Positions 56,035-64,000 of a stretch of 64,000 bases of DNA are shown piece by piece. The translations under genes were made by a program, and so were the position numbers. The DNA is taken from NCBI RefSeq assembly GCF_012726175.1, contig NZ_JAASAD010000007.1:1-64000 (forward strand). Reading direction: 5' to 3'. Within the stretch, counting starts at the first letter, position 1. Every line of letters begins with the position of its first letter. Under the pieces are notes generated by a model. That model was not told where the DNA came from. It saw only the letters and a program-made list of their open reading frames with translations, and searched no databases. Origin of the DNA: Micromonospora sp. HNM0581. GTDB lineage: Bacteria > Actinomycetota > Actinomycetes > Mycobacteriales > Micromonosporaceae.

Positions 56035-57174
56035 ATGCGAAACAGATACCTGGACCTGCTGCGCGCTCTGGCCATCGTGCGGGTGGTCGTCTACCACGTC
56101 ACTGGCTGGGCATCGCTCACGCTGATATTTCCAGCGATGTCGGTGATGTTCGCGCTCGCCGGGTCACTGATGGCCGCGTCCCTGCTGCGTTCCGGACCGG
56201 TGGCGGTCGGTCGTCGGCTGCGGCGGCTGCTGCCGTCGCTGTGGGTGCTCGCTGCGATCTTCGTGCCGGCGATGCTGCTCACCGGGCTGCCGCTGACCCC
56301 CAAGGTGCTGCTCTGGCTCTTCCCCGTGTCCGACCCGCCGGCGAACTACTGGGGTGCGTTGGCGCTGAGCCCGATCTGGTATCTGCGCGACTACCTGTGG
56401 TTCGTGCTCGCCTCTCCGGTCGCGCTGTGGCTGTTCCGCCGCTTCCCGCTGCCCACCCTGCTCGCGCCGTACTGCCTGCTGCTGGTCATCGAGTCGGGCA
56501 TCTATCAGAACCCGCCGCTCGTGCTGCGCCACTTCGGGCTCTACTTCGGGGCGTGGCTGCTGGGTTTCGCCCACCAGAGCGGAATGCTGCGCCGCCTCAG
56601 CGCCTGGGTCCTGGTGCCGACTGCGTTCACGCTCGCAGCGCTGGGCGGTGCCTGGGTGCTGACCCATCAGGGTCCGCGCGGCTACGACCTGAACGACATC
56701 CCGCTCGGCAACGCACTCTGGTCGGCCGCGTTCATCCTGGTGGCACTGGGCCGGTCACCGGCGACCGCGGACTGGGTGGACCGCAGCGCCGTGGTCGCTC
56801 GGGCGGTCACCGTGCTGAACCGGCGGGCGCTGACGGTCTACCTGTGGCACATGGCGTTCGTGGTCGCACTCACCCCGCTGGTCGACATGGTCGGCTGGTC
56901 GCACCAGGACCTGCTGGGCCTGGCGATCCGGGTGACCCTGGTCTTCCTGCTGGTGTGCCTGGTGACCGCGCTTGTGGGCTGGGTCGAGGACATCGCGGCA
57001 CAGCGCCCGCCCGAACTGATCCCCGGTGGTCGCCGCCCGACGTCGCAGCCCACCCGCCGCCACGCGGAGTCCCGCACCGACGATCCCGATCCGGGACGGG
57101 GACGGCCGGCGCGGCGTCGTGCACCGCCGGTCCCGGAGCAGCGTGATCGGGGCGACGAGATCATCGCGAGGTGA
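56035..57174 (+). CDS. Acyltransferase 3 family membrane protein
   Basis: A 379-residue integral membrane protein with 8 to 10 helices, beginning RYLDLLRALAIVRVVVYHV, which holds the Arg and His typical of acyltransferase family 3 (OafA-like). Such proteins O-acetylate sugars, lipids or antibiotics. The C-terminus is a basic, Arg/Pro-rich cytosolic tail. ATG at 56035 has no strong ribosome site. The 170 bases upstream are less GC-rich than the rest. It sits between era and recO, which are closer in mycobacteria, and its end overlaps the next gene's end by 14 bases. Confidence 0.82.
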   Translation: MRNRYLDLLRALAIVRVVVYHVTGWASLTLIFPAMSVMFALAGSLMAASLLRSGPVAVGRRLRRLLPSLWVLAAIFVPAMLLTGLPLTPKVLLWLFPVSDPPANYWGALALSPIWYLRDYLWFVLASPVALWLFRRFPLPTLLAPYCLLLVIESGIYQNPPLVLRHFGLYFGAWLLGFAHQSGMLRRLSAWVLVPTAFTLAALGGAWVLTHQGPRGYDLNDIPLGNALWSAAFILVALGRSPATADWVDRSAVVARAVTVLNRRALTVYLWHMAFVVALTPLVDMVGWSHQDLLGLAIRVTLVFLLVCLVTALVGWVEDIAAQRPPELIPGGRRPTSQPTRRHAESRTDDPDPGRGRPARRRAPPVPEQRDRGDEIIAR

Positions 57175-58042
57175 CGGTGATGTCGCCGCTTCCGGTACGC
57201 AGGTCGAGGACCAACGGGGCCGTCGGGTCGTGCGTCACACCCAGCTCGGTGCGACCGGAACCGACGTCCGACCGGACCTGGTACGGGCCGTCCGGCACGG
57301 TCAGGTCGACGTTGCCACTCGACGCGTGCGCCCGGACGGCGGCAGGCTCCTCCAGTTCGACAGTGACGTTGCCGGACTTGGTCTGCGCGTCCACGTCGCC
57401 GCCGAGGCGGCTGCCCGTCACGTTGCCGGAGGAGGCCCGCATCACGACGGGTGCGGTCACGTCGTACACCTCGATGTTGCCGGAGCCGGTTTCCACCCGG
57501 ACGCTGTCGGTTGCCGCGGTGACCCGCACGTCGCCGGAGCCGACCTCGACGTCCACCCGGCCGACCCGGCTCAGGTCCACGTTGCCGGAGCCGGTCCCAC
57601 CCCGCACGCTGACCCCCTCGGCGACCGTCACCTCGTAGGAGACGCTGCACCGGGGGCCGCACGAGGCGTCCAGCACCAGTTCGGCGCCGTTGATCTCGTA
57701 TGTCGCGTCCGGCTGTTCACCCTGGTAGCGCACCACGCGCTTGACGCGTACCCCGTCGGTTGCGCTGTCGGCCCGGATCACCACGTCGCCGGCACCGGGC
57801 AGCACCTGGATGGCGGTGATCCTGGCGGACTCGGTGGTGTCGAAGTCGAGTCGTCGGTACGACAGCTTGTCGCACCCGACGAGGACGATGAGGGCGGCGG
57901 CCGCGGCGACCGCGATGCCGGTCCGGCGTGCGGTGCCGCCACGCCGCGAGCTGCTCCCGCACCGCACGGTGGACCGTCGCGTCACGGCGGGCCGATCCGC
58001 GGAGGCGGTCCGGGGGTCGGCGCTGATCCGGTGCGAAGCCAT
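57161..58042 (-). CDS. DUF4097 lipoprotein with repeated GSG motifs
   Basis: A 293-residue protein with a basic N-terminus, a membrane stretch and a lipobox LVGC near residue 56, so it is probably a surface lipoprotein. The rest forms eight tandem beta-helix-type repeats with motifs GSGDVRV, GSGNIEV, SSGNVTG, KSGNVTV, SSGNVDL and GSGDITV, the DUF4097 pattern. Function is unknown; related proteins are called adhesin-like. ATG at 58042 is used; a longer start at 58078 is possible. Its 3' end overlaps the acyltransferase gene tail to tail. Confidence 0.83.
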   Translation of the reverse strand: MASHRISADPRTASADRPAVTRRSTVRCGSSSRRGGTARRTGIAVAAAAALIVLVGCDKLSYRRLDFDTTESARITAIQVLPGAGDVVIRADSATDGVRVKRVVRYQGEQPDATYEINGAELVLDASCGPRCSVSYEVTVAEGVSVRGGTGSGNVDLSRVGRVDVEVGSGDVRVTAATDSVRVETGSGNIEVYDVTAPVVMRASSGNVTGSRLGGDVDAQTKSGNVTVELEEPAAVRAHASSGNVDLTVPDGPYQVRSDVGSGRTELGVTHDPTAPLVLDLRTGSGDITVTSR

Positions 58043-58167
58043 GCCGAGCACGCTACGACGGGCACGAGCGGCGCACATCCGGGTTCACCGGCACGACAAC
58101 CCCGAGCGGACCCTGAATTCCGGCCCGGGGTCGAACCGGACCTTCGGCCGGAGGGGAGAATGGTGTG

Positions 58168-59052
58168 ATGGCCGGGTACCGCCGACAGCTCTACCGCGAC
58201 GACGCCGTGGTACTGCGTGTGCAGAAACTCGGCGAGTCCGACCGGATCATCACGCTGCTGACCCGGCGACACGGCCGGCTGCGCGCCGTCGCCCGAGGTG
58301 TACGCCGGACCACCTCGAAGTTCGGTGCCCGGCTGGAGCCCTTCGGGCACGTCGATCTGCAACTGGCCGGTGATCCCAAGGGGGAGCAGGGCAGTTCGCT
58401 GCACAGCGTCAGCCAGGTCGAGGGGATCGACCTGTACGGCAAACGGTTCCTGGGTGACTACCCCCGCTACACCGCGGCCAGCGCGATCGCCGAGACCGCC
58501 GAGCGGCTCACCCCGGTCGAACGGGAGCCCTCGTTGCGGCTGTTCCAGCTCACCCTGGGGGCGTTGCGCGCCCTCGCTGACGGCGGCCACGCCACCACCC
58601 TCGTGCTCGACGCGTACCTGCTGCGGGGGATGACGCTGGCAGGTTGGGCACCGGCTCTGACCGCCTGCGCGGTCTGTGGCACGCCCGGTCGACACCGGGC
58701 CTTCTCGGTACCGGCCGGTGGAGCGGTCTGCCCGGACTGCCGGCCACCCGGGGCCACCCACCCGGCGCCGGCAACGATCGACCTGATGTCGGCACTGACC
58801 GTCGGTGACTGGCGGGTTGCCGACGCCACCGAGAACGGGGTACGTCGGGAGTGCAGCGGCCTGGTCGCGGCGCACCTGCAGTGGCACCTGGAACGCGCGC
58901 TACGCTCGCTGCCGCTGGTGGACCGGGGCGGGATGCCGTCGGCGCCCGGTGCGCAGCGGCCGACCGGCGACGCCGGCCCGGCGGCTCCGGCCGGAGCAGC
59001 GTTGCCGCCCGACCGGGCGTCACAGGATGTGATCAGGGAGATGACCGAGTGA
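58168..59052 (+). CDS. recO: DNA repair protein RecO
   Basis: A recombination mediator that loads RecA with RecR. The 294-residue protein has the N-terminal OB fold ([19 protein letters not shown]), the helical domain and the C-terminal zinc site with two CxxC pairs ([12 protein letters not shown]). ATG 58168 is preferred, with GGAGGGGAG upstream; GTG 58165 is in frame. It overlaps uppS by GTGA. Confidence 0.94.
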   Translation: MAGYRRQLYRDDAVVLRVQKLGESDRIITLLTRRHGRLRAVARGVRRTTSKFGARLEPFGHVDLQLAGDPKGEQGSSLHSVSQVEGIDLYGKRFLGDYPRYTAASAIAETAERLTPVEREPSLRLFQLTLGALRALADGGHATTLVLDAYLLRGMTLAGWAPALTACAVCGTPGRHRAFSVPAGGAVCPDCRPPGATHPAPATIDLMSALTVGDWRVADATENGVRRECSGLVAAHLQWHLERALRSLPLVDRGGMPSAPGAQRPTGDAGPAAPAGAALPPDRASQDVIREMTE

Positions 59053-59861
59053 TCCGATCGTCCAGGGCGGACCGGCGCGAGCCGATGCCGCCGACCCCGC
59101 ACCCGTCGGGAGCCCGACCGCCGGCGCTGCCAGCGGGGGCGGTACCCCGCCACGTCGCCGTGGTGATGGACGGCAACGGCCGGTGGGCCAAGGAGCGCGG
59201 ACTGCCCCGCACGAAGGGCCACGAGGCGGGGGAGTTCTCCCTCTTCGACACCATCGAGGGTGCCATCGAGTTGGGCATCCCGTACCTGTCGGCGTACGCC
59301 TTCTCCACGGAGAACTGGCGGCGTTCGCCGGAGGAGGTGCGGTTCCTGATGGGCTTCAACCGGGATGTCATCCGCCGTCGCCGCGACCAGTTGGTCGACC
59401 TCGGGGTGCGGGTGCTGTGGTCCGGTCGCGCCGGACGGCTGTGGAAAAGCGTCATCAGCGAGTTGCAGACGGCGGAGGAGATGTCACGCGGCAACTCGAC
59501 GCTGACCCTGCAGTTCTGTGTGAACTACGGCGGGCATGCCGAGATCGCCGACGCCGCCGCCGCGATCGCCCGGGAGGCTGCCGCCGGCCGACTCGATCCG
59601 GCCAAGGTCACCGAGAAGACGGTCGGGCGGTACCTCTACCATCCCGAGGTGCCTGAGGTGGACCTGTTCCTGCGGCCCTCCGGCGAGCAGCGGACCTCGA
59701 ACTTCATGCTCTGGCAGAGTGCGTACGCCGAGCTGGTCTTCCTGGACACGCTCTGGCCAGATTTCGACCGCCGTCACCTGTGGTACGCCTGTGAGCTGTA
59801 CGCCAAGCGCGACCGTCGCTTCGGTGGCGCGTTGCCCAACCCTGTTGCCCCGGGGACCTGA
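59049..59861 (+). CDS. uppS: Isoprenyl (undecaprenyl/decaprenyl) diphosphate synthase
   Basis: A cis-prenyltransferase that makes the lipid carrier for cell-wall synthesis. The 270-residue protein has the catalytic [18 protein letters not shown] and [12 protein letters not shown] motifs. Chain length (C50 in mycobacteria) cannot be read from the sequence. GTG at 59049 overlaps the recO stop; the first 35 residues are extra to the core. The recO-uppS order matches mycobacteria. Confidence 0.95.
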   Translation: MIRSSRADRREPMPPTPHPSGARPPALPAGAVPRHVAVVMDGNGRWAKERGLPRTKGHEAGEFSLFDTIEGAIELGIPYLSAYAFSTENWRRSPEEVRFLMGFNRDVIRRRRDQLVDLGVRVLWSGRAGRLWKSVISELQTAEEMSRGNSTLTLQFCVNYGGHAEIADAAAAIAREAAAGRLDPAKVTEKTVGRYLYHPEVPEVDLFLRPSGEQRTSNFMLWQSAYAELVFLDTLWPDFDRRHLWYACELYAKRDRRFGGALPNPVAPGT

Positions 59862-59972
59862 GGGCGGCGGTCGGGCCGCCCGAGCGGTGGTGGTGTCGAC
59901 CACCTGTGCGCATAGCGGGCAGCAACGCTGGGTATGACCGCTGGCAGCAGCCACTGACGGAGGTGAACCCAT

Positions 59973-60158
59973 ATGATCCGCAAGCGCATCGGGCAGTGGG
60001 CGGTGATGGCCATCGCGGTACCGGTCGCCGCCGCCGGGGCCCGGAAGTTGAGTGGCACCCTGCAGGCCCGACGTGGACCCAACCGGGCCACCCGACTGCT
60101 CGACAAGGGTGCCGATCTGATCCGCCCGCAGCAGGCCAAGCGCCGCCGCTTCTTCTGA
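59973..60158 (+). CDS. Small basic membrane protein
   Basis: A 61-residue protein with one hydrophobic segment (WAVMAIAVPVAAAGARKL, residues 9-26) flanked by basic residues, ending KRRRFF. The excellent GGAGGTGA site upstream of ATG 59973 makes it a real gene. It stands alone between uppS and a terminator. No family was recognised. Confidence 0.7.
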   Translation: MIRKRIGQWAVMAIAVPVAAAGARKLSGTLQARRGPNRATRLLDKGADLIRPQQAKRRRFF

Positions 60159-60179
60159 CGGTCACAGCCGCCAGCGTCA

Positions 60180-60223
60180 CGGCATCTCGCGGTATCCGCA
60201 CTTTCGGATACCGCGAGATGCCG
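60180..60223. terminator. Bidirectional terminator, perfect 19-bp stem
   Basis: A perfect 19-bp stem (60180-60198 with 60205-60223) with a 6-base loop sits between two convergent genes. It is the longest clean hairpin in the window. Confidence 0.9.
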
Positions 60224-60273
60224 TTGTCGTGCGGTGCGCGGTCATGGCGCGTCCGACCGGGCGGGAACCTGGC

Positions 60274-61719
60274 TCAGGCCTCGACCTCACTGCGGTCGGG
60301 AGTGGCCCAGAGGGTGTGGAACGAACCGTCCCGGTCGACCCGGCGGTAGGTGTGCGCGCCGAAGTTGTCCCGTAGACCCTGGATCAGCGCTGCCGGTAGC
60401 CGGTCCGCCCGCAACGCGTCGAAGTACGCCAGCGACGAGGCGAACGCCGGGGCCGGTACGCCCGCCCGGGCCGCCTCGGCCACCACCCGTCGCCAACTCG
60501 GCACCCCGTCGCGCACCGTGTCGGCGAACCACGGTGCCACGAGCAGGGTGGGTAGTTCCGGCTGCTCGTCGTACGCCTGCCTGATGCGGTCCAGGAACCG
60601 GGCCCGGATGATGCAGCCACCGCGCCAGATCGTCGCCGTGCCGCCCAGGTCGACGCCCCAGTCGTACTCGGCGCTGCCGGCGCGGATCTGGTCGAAGCCC
60701 TGCGCGTAGGCGACGATCTTCGAGGCAAGTAGCGCCTGCCGGACGTCCTCGATGAACGCATCGCGGTCACTGACCTGCCATTTCTCGCCGCCCTCCGGGA
60801 AGGCCCGCAACGCGGCCTCGCGCTGGCCGACGTGGCCCGACAGTGACCGGGCGAAGGTGGCCTCGGCGATACCGGTGATCGGGATGCCCAGGTCGAGGGC
60901 GATCTGGACGGTCCACCGGCCGGTACCCTTCTGCTCGGCCCGATCCTGCACCACGTCCACGAATGCCTGCCCGGTGGCGGCGTCGGTGTGCGCTAGCACG
61001 TCGGCAGTGATCTCGATCAGGAACGACTCCAGTTCGCCGGAGTTCCACTCGCGGAAGATCTGCGCGATCTCCGCCGGTTCCGCGCCCAGCCCGGCCCGCA
61101 GCAGGTCGTACGCCTCGGCGATGAGCTGCATGTCGGCGTACTCGATGCCGTTGTGGACCATCTTGACGAAGTGCCCGGCACCGTCCGGTCCGACGTGCTG
61201 GCAGCAGGGTACGCCCTCGACCTGCGCGGCGATCTTCTCGAAGATCGGCCCGAGCTTGCGGTACGACTCGGCCGAGCCGCCCGGCATGATGCTCGGCCCC
61301 CACAGGGCACCCTCCTCGCCACCGGAGACACCGGTACCGACGAAGTGCAGGCCCTGCGCCCGTAGCGCCTCCTCACGACGGCGGGTGTCGGCGAAGTGCG
61401 CGTTGCCGCAGTCGATGATGATGTCGCCCGCCTCCAGCAGCGGCACCAACTCGTCGATCACCGCGTCGGTGGGACCACCTGCCTTCACCATGATGATCAC
61501 CGCGCGTGGGCGCTCCAGCGCGGCGACGAAGTCCGCCAGGGACTCCGTCGGGACGAAGGTCCCCTCGTCGCCGTGTTCCGCCACCAGCGACCGGGTCCGC
61601 TCCGGCGAGCGGTTGTGCACCGCCACGGTGAACCCGTTGCGGGCCAGGTTGCGGGCCAGGTTGCGGCCCATCACCGCCAGCCCCGTCACACCGATCTGCG
61701 CCGTAGCCCGATCCGCCAT
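60274..61719 (-). CDS. gnd: 6-phosphogluconate dehydrogenase (decarboxylating)
   Basis: It converts 6-phosphogluconate to ribulose 5-phosphate with NADP reduction. The 481-residue protein begins IGVTGLAVMGRNLARN (the dinucleotide-binding motif), has GTGVSGGEEGALWGPSIMPGG and GHFVKMVHNGIEY, and the C-terminal helical tail. Length is normal for the dimeric enzyme. ATG at 61719 is chosen by family length; an open frame continues upstream to 62136 with no support. It converges with the small basic gene. Confidence 0.95.
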   Translation of the reverse strand: MADRATAQIGVTGLAVMGRNLARNLARNGFTVAVHNRSPERTRSLVAEHGDEGTFVPTESLADFVAALERPRAVIIMVKAGGPTDAVIDELVPLLEAGDIIIDCGNAHFADTRRREEALRAQGLHFVGTGVSGGEEGALWGPSIMPGGSAESYRKLGPIFEKIAAQVEGVPCCQHVGPDGAGHFVKMVHNGIEYADMQLIAEAYDLLRAGLGAEPAEIAQIFREWNSGELESFLIEITADVLAHTDAATGQAFVDVVQDRAEQKGTGRWTVQIALDLGIPITGIAEATFARSLSGHVGQREAALRAFPEGGEKWQVSDRDAFIEDVRQALLASKIVAYAQGFDQIRAGSAEYDWGVDLGGTATIWRGGCIIRARFLDRIRQAYDEQPELPTLLVAPWFADTVRDGVPSWRRVVAEAARAGVPAPAFASSLAYFDALRADRLPAALIQGLRDNFGAHTYRRVDRDGSFHTLWATPDRSEVEA

Positions 61720-62138
61720 CCTCGTCGCCACCTTCCGCCGTCTGCCTGTAGTGCTGCGACGGTATCGCGGCACCCGGTCGCCGTGCGCCGTCCCCCCACC
61801 GCTGGTCATCAGGTGGTCGCGCAGCGCACCACGGTCGTCGCGCGATAGGCGACCGTCCGCTCCGTTGATCGTTCCTAATTCGGGTGCGGCGGCCTCGGCC
61901 CAGCCGGTAGCGTGCGGGTATGCGCTACTGACGCCCCAGTTCCGAGCCGGGTCCGCCGCTGTCCTGCCGCGGCCCGTGTGCTCCCGGGCGTCCGCGTGTG
62001 GCCACCCGCCGTCGGTGTCGGCGTCCTCCGTGGTTGGTCCCGGGCAGCAGTCCCACCGTCCCGTGCCGCCCCTGGTGGCGGTCCGCACGACGCGGTCGAT
62101 CGACCTCCGCCGGTCGTCGGCCCAACGAGGAGGCACAG
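61720..62138. other. Intergenic region with a candidate leader RNA
   Basis: This 419-base stretch lies between divergent genes. On the plus strand TAGCGT (61908-61913) stands exactly six bases before ATG 61920, which opens a three-codon frame Met-Arg-Tyr-stop. The transcript would then run 219 bases before the next gene's start. No conserved RNA family is recognised. Confidence 0.45.
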
Positions 62139-62366
62139 ATGCCAGCCAAGCGCAGTTCCCGCAAGCCCCGCCCCGACCGTCACTCGGCCGAAATCGCCGC
62201 CGTCACACCGGCGAACCTGGACGACGTCGCGGTCGCACCGTCGCCCACCCTGCCGACGGCACGACCAGCAGCGCCGAAGGCGGGACCGCCGGCCACCGGC
62301 AGCTCCGGCGTCGGCCGCGGCCAGCGGACCAGCCAGGTCCGTCGTCACGCTTTCCGCCGTAGCTGA
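62139..62366 (+). CDS. Small basic, probably disordered protein
   Basis: A 75-residue protein (MPAKRSSRKPRPDRHSAEIA), rich in Ala, Pro, Arg and Ser, with no hydrophobic segment. The CGAGGAGG site 5 bases before ATG 62139 and the terminator at 62377-62410 indicate a real gene, but no family is known. It follows a long leader. Confidence 0.55.
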   Translation: MPAKRSSRKPRPDRHSAEIAAVTPANLDDVAVAPSPTLPTARPAAPKAGPPATGSSGVGRGQRTSQVRRHAFRRS

Positions 62367-62376
62367 GGGGCCGCAA

Positions 62377-62410
62377 GGGCCGGGCGTGCGTCGGTACGCG
62401 CGCCCGGCCC
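62377..62410 (+). terminator. Terminator of the small basic gene
   Basis: A 10-bp perfect stem (62377-62386 with 62401-62410), extended inward by four pairs including one G-U, closes a 6-base loop. Confidence 0.7.
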
Positions 62411-62468
62411 GCTGCCCTGCCACGACGTGCCGGTGCCGGGCGTGTCATGGTCGGAGGTTCACCAGCGT

Positions 62469-62975
62469 TCAGTGGTCGGCACAACAGGGGGTCGGGTCGG
62501 GCACCTCGAACGGAGCCAGGCCGCCCGCATGGTGCGGCATGGTGACCAGGACCAGCTCGCCCGCCTGCCACTGTGGCCGGACGAAGTCCCTGGTGTGCAC
62601 GGGCGTGTCCGGGGTCACCGATGCTCCGCCCAGCGCGACCACCCGTTCGATCGCCCCGGCGGCGAGCAGTTCGCCGACGGTGAGGATCCCGATCATGTGG
62701 TCCGCACCCGGAAAGTGCACCGCACGCCCGGAGCGCCGGGCGGCGTGCTCGCCGGCTGCCCGAGCGGCTGCCGCCCGCAGTTCGGGTGGTGTGACCGCCA
62801 GTTCCGCGAGCGGTTCCGCTGCCGTGCCGGCCAGACTGAGCGCCACATGGGGGTAGGGGTCGGTGACCAGGTGGGTGCAGGCGATCAGATCAGACCCCAA
62901 CCCCGGTACCTGCTCGACGAGCCAGTGGTCGGCCGCCCGCAGGGTGCGGTGCCCCAGGCTGAGGCCGACGATCAC
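62469..62975 (-). CDS. Unknown protein coupled to a PHP-domain gene
   Basis: A 168-residue protein without recognisable domain, starting VIVGLSLGHRTLRAADHWL and ending PTPCCADH. It has an Ala-rich central helix and a segment HFPGADHMIGILTVGELL. GTG at 62975 overlaps the upstream gene's stop as GTGA, so the two are coupled. The C-terminal Cys-Cys-x-x-His could bind metal; this is speculation. Confidence 0.6.
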   Translation of the reverse strand: MIVGLSLGHRTLRAADHWLVEQVPGLGSDLIACTHLVTDPYPHVALSLAGTAAEPLAELAVTPPELRAAAARAAGEHAARRSGRAVHFPGADHMIGILTVGELLAAGAIERVVALGGASVTPDTPVHTRDFVRPQWQAGELVLVTMPHHAGGLAPFEVPDPTPCCADH

Positions 62976-64000
62976 CTGGGCTCGATCCAGATGGGGTTCG
63001 CGTAGAACCACAGGTCCTCCCACGGGTTGGCGGCACCGACGACGTCCAACGCCGGACCGAACGGGTCGACCGTCGCGCCCATCAGACCGGGCTGGCTGCG
63101 CCTGCCGTCGGTGCCTCGGATCCGCAGGTAGAACGGCTGGTCCACCCGGCCGAAGGAGTAGCTGAACGAGACCCGGCCGGTCCGCTTGGTCACCTCGAAG
63201 GACTTGACCACCTTCGTCTTCGGCGCGGTGAAGGTGTCCTTGTCGGCGACCGGACCGGTCACCAGTCCGGCGATCACGTCGACGCGGGCGAGTACCGGCA
63301 CGAACTGCGACCAGTTCGGGATGTCTGCCAGGTCCACGTCGACGGTCACTTCGACGGAGGTGCCGCGCTTGACCCGCAGCACCCCGCCGAGCGGAGTGCC
63401 GGAGTTGCTTCGACGGTCACCCGCGACGCGGGCGCGAACGTCGAGGCCCTTGATCAGACCGCCGTGGTCCACCCAGACCCTGCCGGCGCGCAGGCCGTCC
63501 ATGACGGCTCGGTAGCTGAAACTGCTCGCCCCGACGTGCGTACGGCTGTACTGTCCCGGCCAGTAGTCGCCGACGTCGGTGAGTACCGGGCCGTGTACCG
63601 GGTCGTTGTACTTGCCGTTGAGGGCGAAGTCGCTTCCCGGGCCCCGCTGGGAGGTGTCGAGGTAGTTCACGTGCGAGTCGGAGTTGGCGCTGATCCACCA
63701 GGCCCGCCCCTCGGCGAGCAGACTGTCCCAGAGCCCGCCGACGGTCGAGGTCATCCAGTCGAACCCGCCCCAGGTGCGGTAGCTCTCCAGCGGGTAGCCG
63801 GGGAACGAGTTGGCCGACGGGTTGTTGTCGTAGTAGCCGCGTGCCCGGCCACCGGTGTCCCGGGGGAGGCCGGCGGCCTGGTGGCCCGGTGCGCCCTCCA
63901 TCCCGACGGCGACGCTGGGGTCGGCGTCGCGCCAGGCCCGGATTTCGTGCGGTGAGTCGATGCCCCTCCGGGCCGGGTGGTTGGCCAGGAAGAGCGCCCC
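62972..64000 (-). CDS. PHP-type phosphoesterase domain protein, N-terminus beyond window
   Basis: The reading frame continues past the right edge without interruption, so the N-terminus is missing. The visible 342 residues begin ALFLANHPARRGIDSP, typical of the PHP metal-dependent phosphoesterase fold, with further candidate metal residues in WWISANSDSHVNY. A beta-rich C-terminal domain follows (RVSFSYSFGRVDQPFYLRI). Secretion is likely for the class but cannot be confirmed without the N-terminus. It is followed by the gene at 62469. Confidence 0.75.
   Translation of the reverse strand, partial: GALFLANHPARRGIDSPHEIRAWRDADPSVAVGMEGAPGHQAAGLPRDTGGRARGYYDNNPSANSFPGYPLESYRTWGGFDWMTSTVGGLWDSLLAEGRAWWISANSDSHVNYLDTSQRGPGSDFALNGKYNDPVHGPVLTDVGDYWPGQYSRTHVGASSFSYRAVMDGLRAGRVWVDHGGLIKGLDVRARVAGDRRSNSGTPLGGVLRVKRGTSVEVTVDVDLADIPNWSQFVPVLARVDVIAGLVTGPVADKDTFTAPKTKVVKSFEVTKRTGRVSFSYSFGRVDQPFYLRIRGTDGRRSQPGLMGATVDPFGPALDVVGAANPWEDLWFYANPIWIEPR

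Noticed and set aside
60752..62362. Plus-strand open frame opposite gnd running into the small basic gene
   Set aside because: It is the antisense of gnd; the true small gene starts at 62139 with a proper ribosome site.

Overview
The window looks like a piece of chromosome from a high-GC actinomycete, most likely a member of the Micromonosporaceae (Micromonospora/Salinispora type). The evidence is the very GC-rich codon use, many GTG starts, RNase E with long Arg/Glu-rich extensions, a DUF397 protein, an actinobacterial ileS T-box leader, and a hrcA-dnaJ-rsmE-HIT-phoH-ybeY-corC-cdd-like-era-recO-uppS gene order that I recall from mycobacteria. The genus is an inference. No tRNA, insertion sequence, CRISPR array, phage module or biosynthetic cluster was seen.

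Layout. 1-517: 3' end of a 23S rRNA, a complete 5S rRNA and a strong hairpin terminator, closing an rRNA operon. 610-9699: valS-folC-DUF4233 run, a membrane/VOC fusion protein, ndk and a secreted PhoD-type phosphatase. 9855-14149: ileS under a T-box leader, then a PlsC acyltransferase. 14168-18334: a Pro-rich membrane protein (paralogue of the one at 610-1293), a radical SAM protein and its DUF2344 partner, which lacks a normal start codon. 18465-23945: RNase E/G, rplU-rpmA and obg. 24016-31912: GNAT, DUF397, pepN, nadD-rsfS-phosphatase, degV, comEA. 31909-36417: comEC, holA, a membrane protein, rpsT. 36599-45902: a kinase-like protein, lepA, small membrane and MOSC proteins, a lone PhyH dioxygenase, a lysozyme-like protein, an enoyl-CoA hydratase and hemW. 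46508-60158: CIRCE-hrcA-dnaJ and the long mycobacteria-like stress, RNA-processing and ribosome-biogenesis run. 60274-64000: gnd, a small basic protein behind a long leader, and two co-oriented genes, one a partial PHP-type protein cut by the window edge.

Most genes are housekeeping: translation (valS, ileS, rplU, rpmA, rpsT, lepA, rsfS, rsmE, era, obg, ybeY), folate and NAD metabolism, DNA uptake and replication (comEA, comEC, holA), and envelope lipid carrier synthesis (uppS). The most notable signals are: a class 3 intein (Ala1, Trp/Cys/Thr motif) inside the PhoH-like ATPase, with a decayed LAGLIDADG motif; a DUF2344 gene that must start at AUC or be made by TAG read-through; a recurrent -10 box placed exactly six bases before start codons, implying widespread leaderless transcription; a translational ileS T-box; and a 219-base leader starting with an apparent three-codon leaderless ORF.
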